This document shows positions 7,016 to 8,592 of a stretch of 8,592 nt of DNA, in pieces. The position numbers were made by a program, and so were the translations under genes. The stretch covers positions 1 through 8,592 of the forward strand of contig JASHPP010000380.1 in assembly GCA_030038035.1 (NCBI GenBank), in the 5' to 3' direction. Each line of letters begins with the position of its first letter. The stretch's first letter is position 1. The notes beneath the pieces are model-generated. The model searched no databases, was not told where the DNA came from, and saw only the letters and a program-made list of their open reading frames with translations. The stretch comes from Trebonia sp. Lineage in GTDB: Bacteria; Actinomycetota; Actinomycetes; Streptosporangiales; Streptosporangiaceae.

Positions 7016-7573
7016 GTGAGGAGCGGGACGCACCGGTCACGCTGGCTGAAAGCCGCGCTATTCGCGCTGGCCCTTGGGGCGGCGCAGTTGTGCCAGTCGG
7101 GTCTACTCGCCGCTCCCGCCCTTGCCGCTTCCCCGCCGGCTGGGTTCGGAGAGGGTGCAGGGTTCTGCGCCAGCGCCGTGCCCGGCGGCCATGACCTGGG
7201 TGCCAGCTTCGGTGACGGCTATGCATGCGGGCCGGCGAACGACTCGGGAAAACGCCATGACGTGCCGGCCAGCGGCCCGTACCAGGGCTTCTTCGAAGCC
7301 GCGCCGAGGAGCTACCAGTGCACCGAACTCGCCGACCGGGTGCTGTTCGACATCTGGGGAAAGACGCCGGTCTACGGGGCGGGCCTTGACGGCAGGAACT
7401 TCGCGAGCACCGTGCACACCCGCTATCCCTCCGTCCCCCTGATCCCCAACGGCACGAAGGGCCAGCCCTACCTGCCCGGCGACATCGTCTCGTTTACCGG
7501 CAACTCGAAGGAGCCTGACGGGCACGTCGCGGTCGTGAAGGCATCGACGGAGAATGCCAGCGGCGGGAAGTAA
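7016..7573 (+). CDS. secreted CHAP-domain protein (peptidoglycan amidase-like), short C-terminus
   Basis: The 185-residue product starts with a signal peptide: basic residues 1-12, a hydrophobic core at about 13-33 and a likely cleavage after PALA at residue 37. The mature part, residues 38-185, has a short N-terminal stretch with C51 and C71 (possible disulfide) and then a CHAP fold. CHAP domains are NlpC/P60-superfamily Cys-His enzymes that cut amide bonds in peptidoglycan or glutathionylspermidine. The nucleophile block YQCTELADRVL has C102, the turn PGDIVSF is at 154-160, and the histidine block DGHVAVV has H170. Only 15 residues follow H170, whereas CHAP domains normally continue with strands that carry the third catalytic residue. 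Neither other frame past the stop restores them. The gene ends 16 bp before the end of the convergent DJ-1/PfpI gene. It may be shortened but active, or a degraded copy. The domain call is good; activity is doubtful. Confidence 0.75.
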   Translation: MRSGTHRSRWLKAALFALALGAAQLCQSGLLAAPALAASPPAGFGEGAGFCASAVPGGHDLGASFGDGYACGPANDSGKRHDVPASGPYQGFFEAAPRSYQCTELADRVLFDIWGKTPVYGAGLDGRNFASTVHTRYPSVPLIPNGTKGQPYLPGDIVSFTGNSKEPDGHVAVVKASTENASGGK

Positions 7574-7589
7574 GCCGAGCTAGCCCTGC

Positions 7590-8234
7590 CTATCCCGCGC
7601 CGTTGCGATCGAAGCGGCTTGCGGCGGTCAGCGCGGCGACCGCCCCCGGGGGGGCGCTCGCCGGGGAGCCGGCGCGGTACGGCGGCTTGGGGTCGTACTC
7701 GATCGCGAGCTGGATCTGCTGGGCTACCTCGTCGCCGGCGATCGTTCCGCACAGGGCCAGCGCCATGTCTATGCCCGCGGAGACGCCGGCCGACGTGACG
7801 TACTTGCCGTCGAAGACGTAGCGCTCGCTGCGCGGGCTGGCGCCCAGGCGGGCCAGTTCGTCCGTGGCCAGCCAGTACGTGGCCGCCGCGCGGCCCGCCA
7901 GGAGGCCGGCGCTGGCCAGGATCAGCGAGCCGGTGCAGACCGAAGTCGTCCACGTGCTCGTCTGGTCGGCCTGGATGAGCCAGTCGGTGAGCGGGCTCGG
8001 GGCCATCTGATCGGCCTGGCCGGGCCCGCCTGGGACGAGGATGATGTCCGGATGGGGGACGTCGGCGTAGCTGGCCTGCGCGCGCAGGGCGAGGGAGCCT
8101 GACTCGTCGCAGATAAGCCCTGTTCGTTCGGAAGAAAAAATGACTTTGGCGCCTGGCCAGTGGGTGAAGACCTGATAAGGGCCTACGGCGTCAAGGGAAG
8201 CGAAACGGTCAAAGAGCGCGATGACGATCTGCAC
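7590..8234 (-). CDS. DJ-1/PfpI family protein, isonitrile hydratase-like
   Basis: This 214-residue protein is a single DJ-1/PfpI domain of the class I glutamine amidotransferase-like fold. It has LDAVGPYQVF with D15, the strand LVPGGPGQ at 66-73, the nucleophile elbow SVCTGSL with C100 and T101, the block TYWLATDELARLG, the loop VTSAGVSAGIDMAL, and the typical ending IEYDPKPPYRAGSP. D15, C100 and T101 match, as I recall, the Asp17, Cys101 and Thr102 of the Pseudomonas isonitrile hydratase InhA, which hydrates isonitriles to N-substituted formamides. That makes this activity possible, not proven. The GTG at 8234 is supported by AGGAGG six bases upstream (8241-8246), and a longer form would only read shadow sequence of the regulator gene. 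The start lies inside the end of that gene, so the two are probably translated in a coupled way and regulated together. The product should be cytoplasmic. Confidence 0.88.
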   Translation of the reverse strand: MQIVIALFDRFASLDAVGPYQVFTHWPGAKVIFSSERTGLICDESGSLALRAQASYADVPHPDIILVPGGPGQADQMAPSPLTDWLIQADQTSTWTTSVCTGSLILASAGLLAGRAAATYWLATDELARLGASPRSERYVFDGKYVTSAGVSAGIDMALALCGTIAGDEVAQQIQLAIEYDPKPPYRAGSPASAPPGAVAALTAASRFDRNGAG

Positions 8235-8592
8235 GGAACTCCTCCTGGGGTGGGGCCTTCGGGCGGAAGCGGCGACGGTACTCGGCCGGGCTGACGCCGA
8301 GCGAGCGGACGAAGGCGCGGCGCATCGCCTCGGGGGTGCCGTAGCCACAGGCGCGGGCGGTCTCCTCGACGCCTTCCTCGCTGTCTTCGAGGTGGCGGCG
8401 GGCCGCCTCGAACCTGGACCGGTCGACGTAGCGGCCGGGCGGCACGCCGACCTCGGCGGCGAAGGCGCGGGCGAAGTGGCGGGGCGACAGGCTGGCCCGC
8501 TGGGCGAGGGCTTCGACGGACAGGTCGGCGGCGGGGTGTTCGGCGATCCAGTGCTGGACCTCGCGCAGCGGCGCGCGGTTGGCGACCTGGGC
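8209..8592 (-). CDS. AraC-family transcriptional regulator (GlxA type), 3' end only
   Basis: The last 127 residues of an AraC/XylS regulator are visible; the start lies beyond the right edge. The fragment holds both helix-turn-helix motifs. The first covers LSVEALAQRASLSPRHFARAF (about residues 24-44). The second covers the segment around VEETARACGYGTPEAMRRAF (75-94), followed by the family signature LGVSPAEYRRRF at 98-109. The linker PPGRYVDRSRFEAARRHLED is typical of the GlxA subgroup, whose missing N-terminal half is itself a DJ-1/PfpI-like domain; that half is inferred, not seen. The final 18 or so residues are a polar tail, part of which overlaps the start of the DJ-1/PfpI gene by 26 bp in another frame. 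Regulators of this type often sit next to and control a DJ-1/PfpI gene. The ligand is unknown. Confidence 0.9.
   Translation of the reverse strand, partial: AQVANRAPLREVQHWIAEHPAADLSVEALAQRASLSPRHFARAFAAEVGVPPGRYVDRSRFEAARRHLEDSEEGVEETARACGYGTPEAMRRAFVRSLGVSPAEYRRRFRPKAPPQEEFRADRHRAL

Noticed and set aside
1..8592. Defence system, biosynthetic cluster or mobile island
   Set aside because: Every long gene belongs to a familiar housekeeping or stress family, and no integrase, transposase, terminal repeat or sharp composition change was seen.

Overview
The window is about 8.6 kb of high-GC DNA with GTG starts and strong G/C bias at third codon positions, and it fits an actinomycete chromosome (Streptomyces, Streptosporangiales or a relative). 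This is inferred from composition and protein style. I see no mobile element, integrase, tRNA, rRNA, CRISPR array or phage gene. It reads as ordinary chromosome made of short transcription units, and no clearly new multi-gene system is visible.

Layout, left to right: (1) the 3' part of a MOSC-domain protein (+). (2) A 214-bp convergent intergenic region with several palindromes in a patch poorer in GC than its surroundings. (3) An AidB-type acyl-CoA dehydrogenase homologue (-). (4) A divergent gap with an imperfect 12-bp dyad, then a PHP-family metallophosphoesterase (+). (5) A 181-bp gap, then a fused NhaA Na+/H+ antiporter and DsbA-like thiol oxidoreductase (+). (6) A COG1228-type amidohydrolase (+) with one TTA codon near its C-terminus. 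(7) A secreted CHAP-domain protein (+) that stops unusually soon after its catalytic His. (8) Convergent to it, a DJ-1/PfpI-family protein (isonitrile hydratase-like, -) that overlaps by 26 bp the 3' end of an AraC/GlxA-type regulator running off the right edge.

Functional links are limited. The regulator and the DJ-1/PfpI gene form an evident translationally coupled pair. aidB and the PHP gene share a divergent intergenic region. nhaA and the amidohydrolase are co-oriented 65 bp apart but are probably unrelated in function. The points most worth checking are the antiporter-oxidoreductase fusion and its topology, the shortened CHAP domain, the palindrome cluster at 652-690 between two gene ends, and the dyad at 2472-2509.
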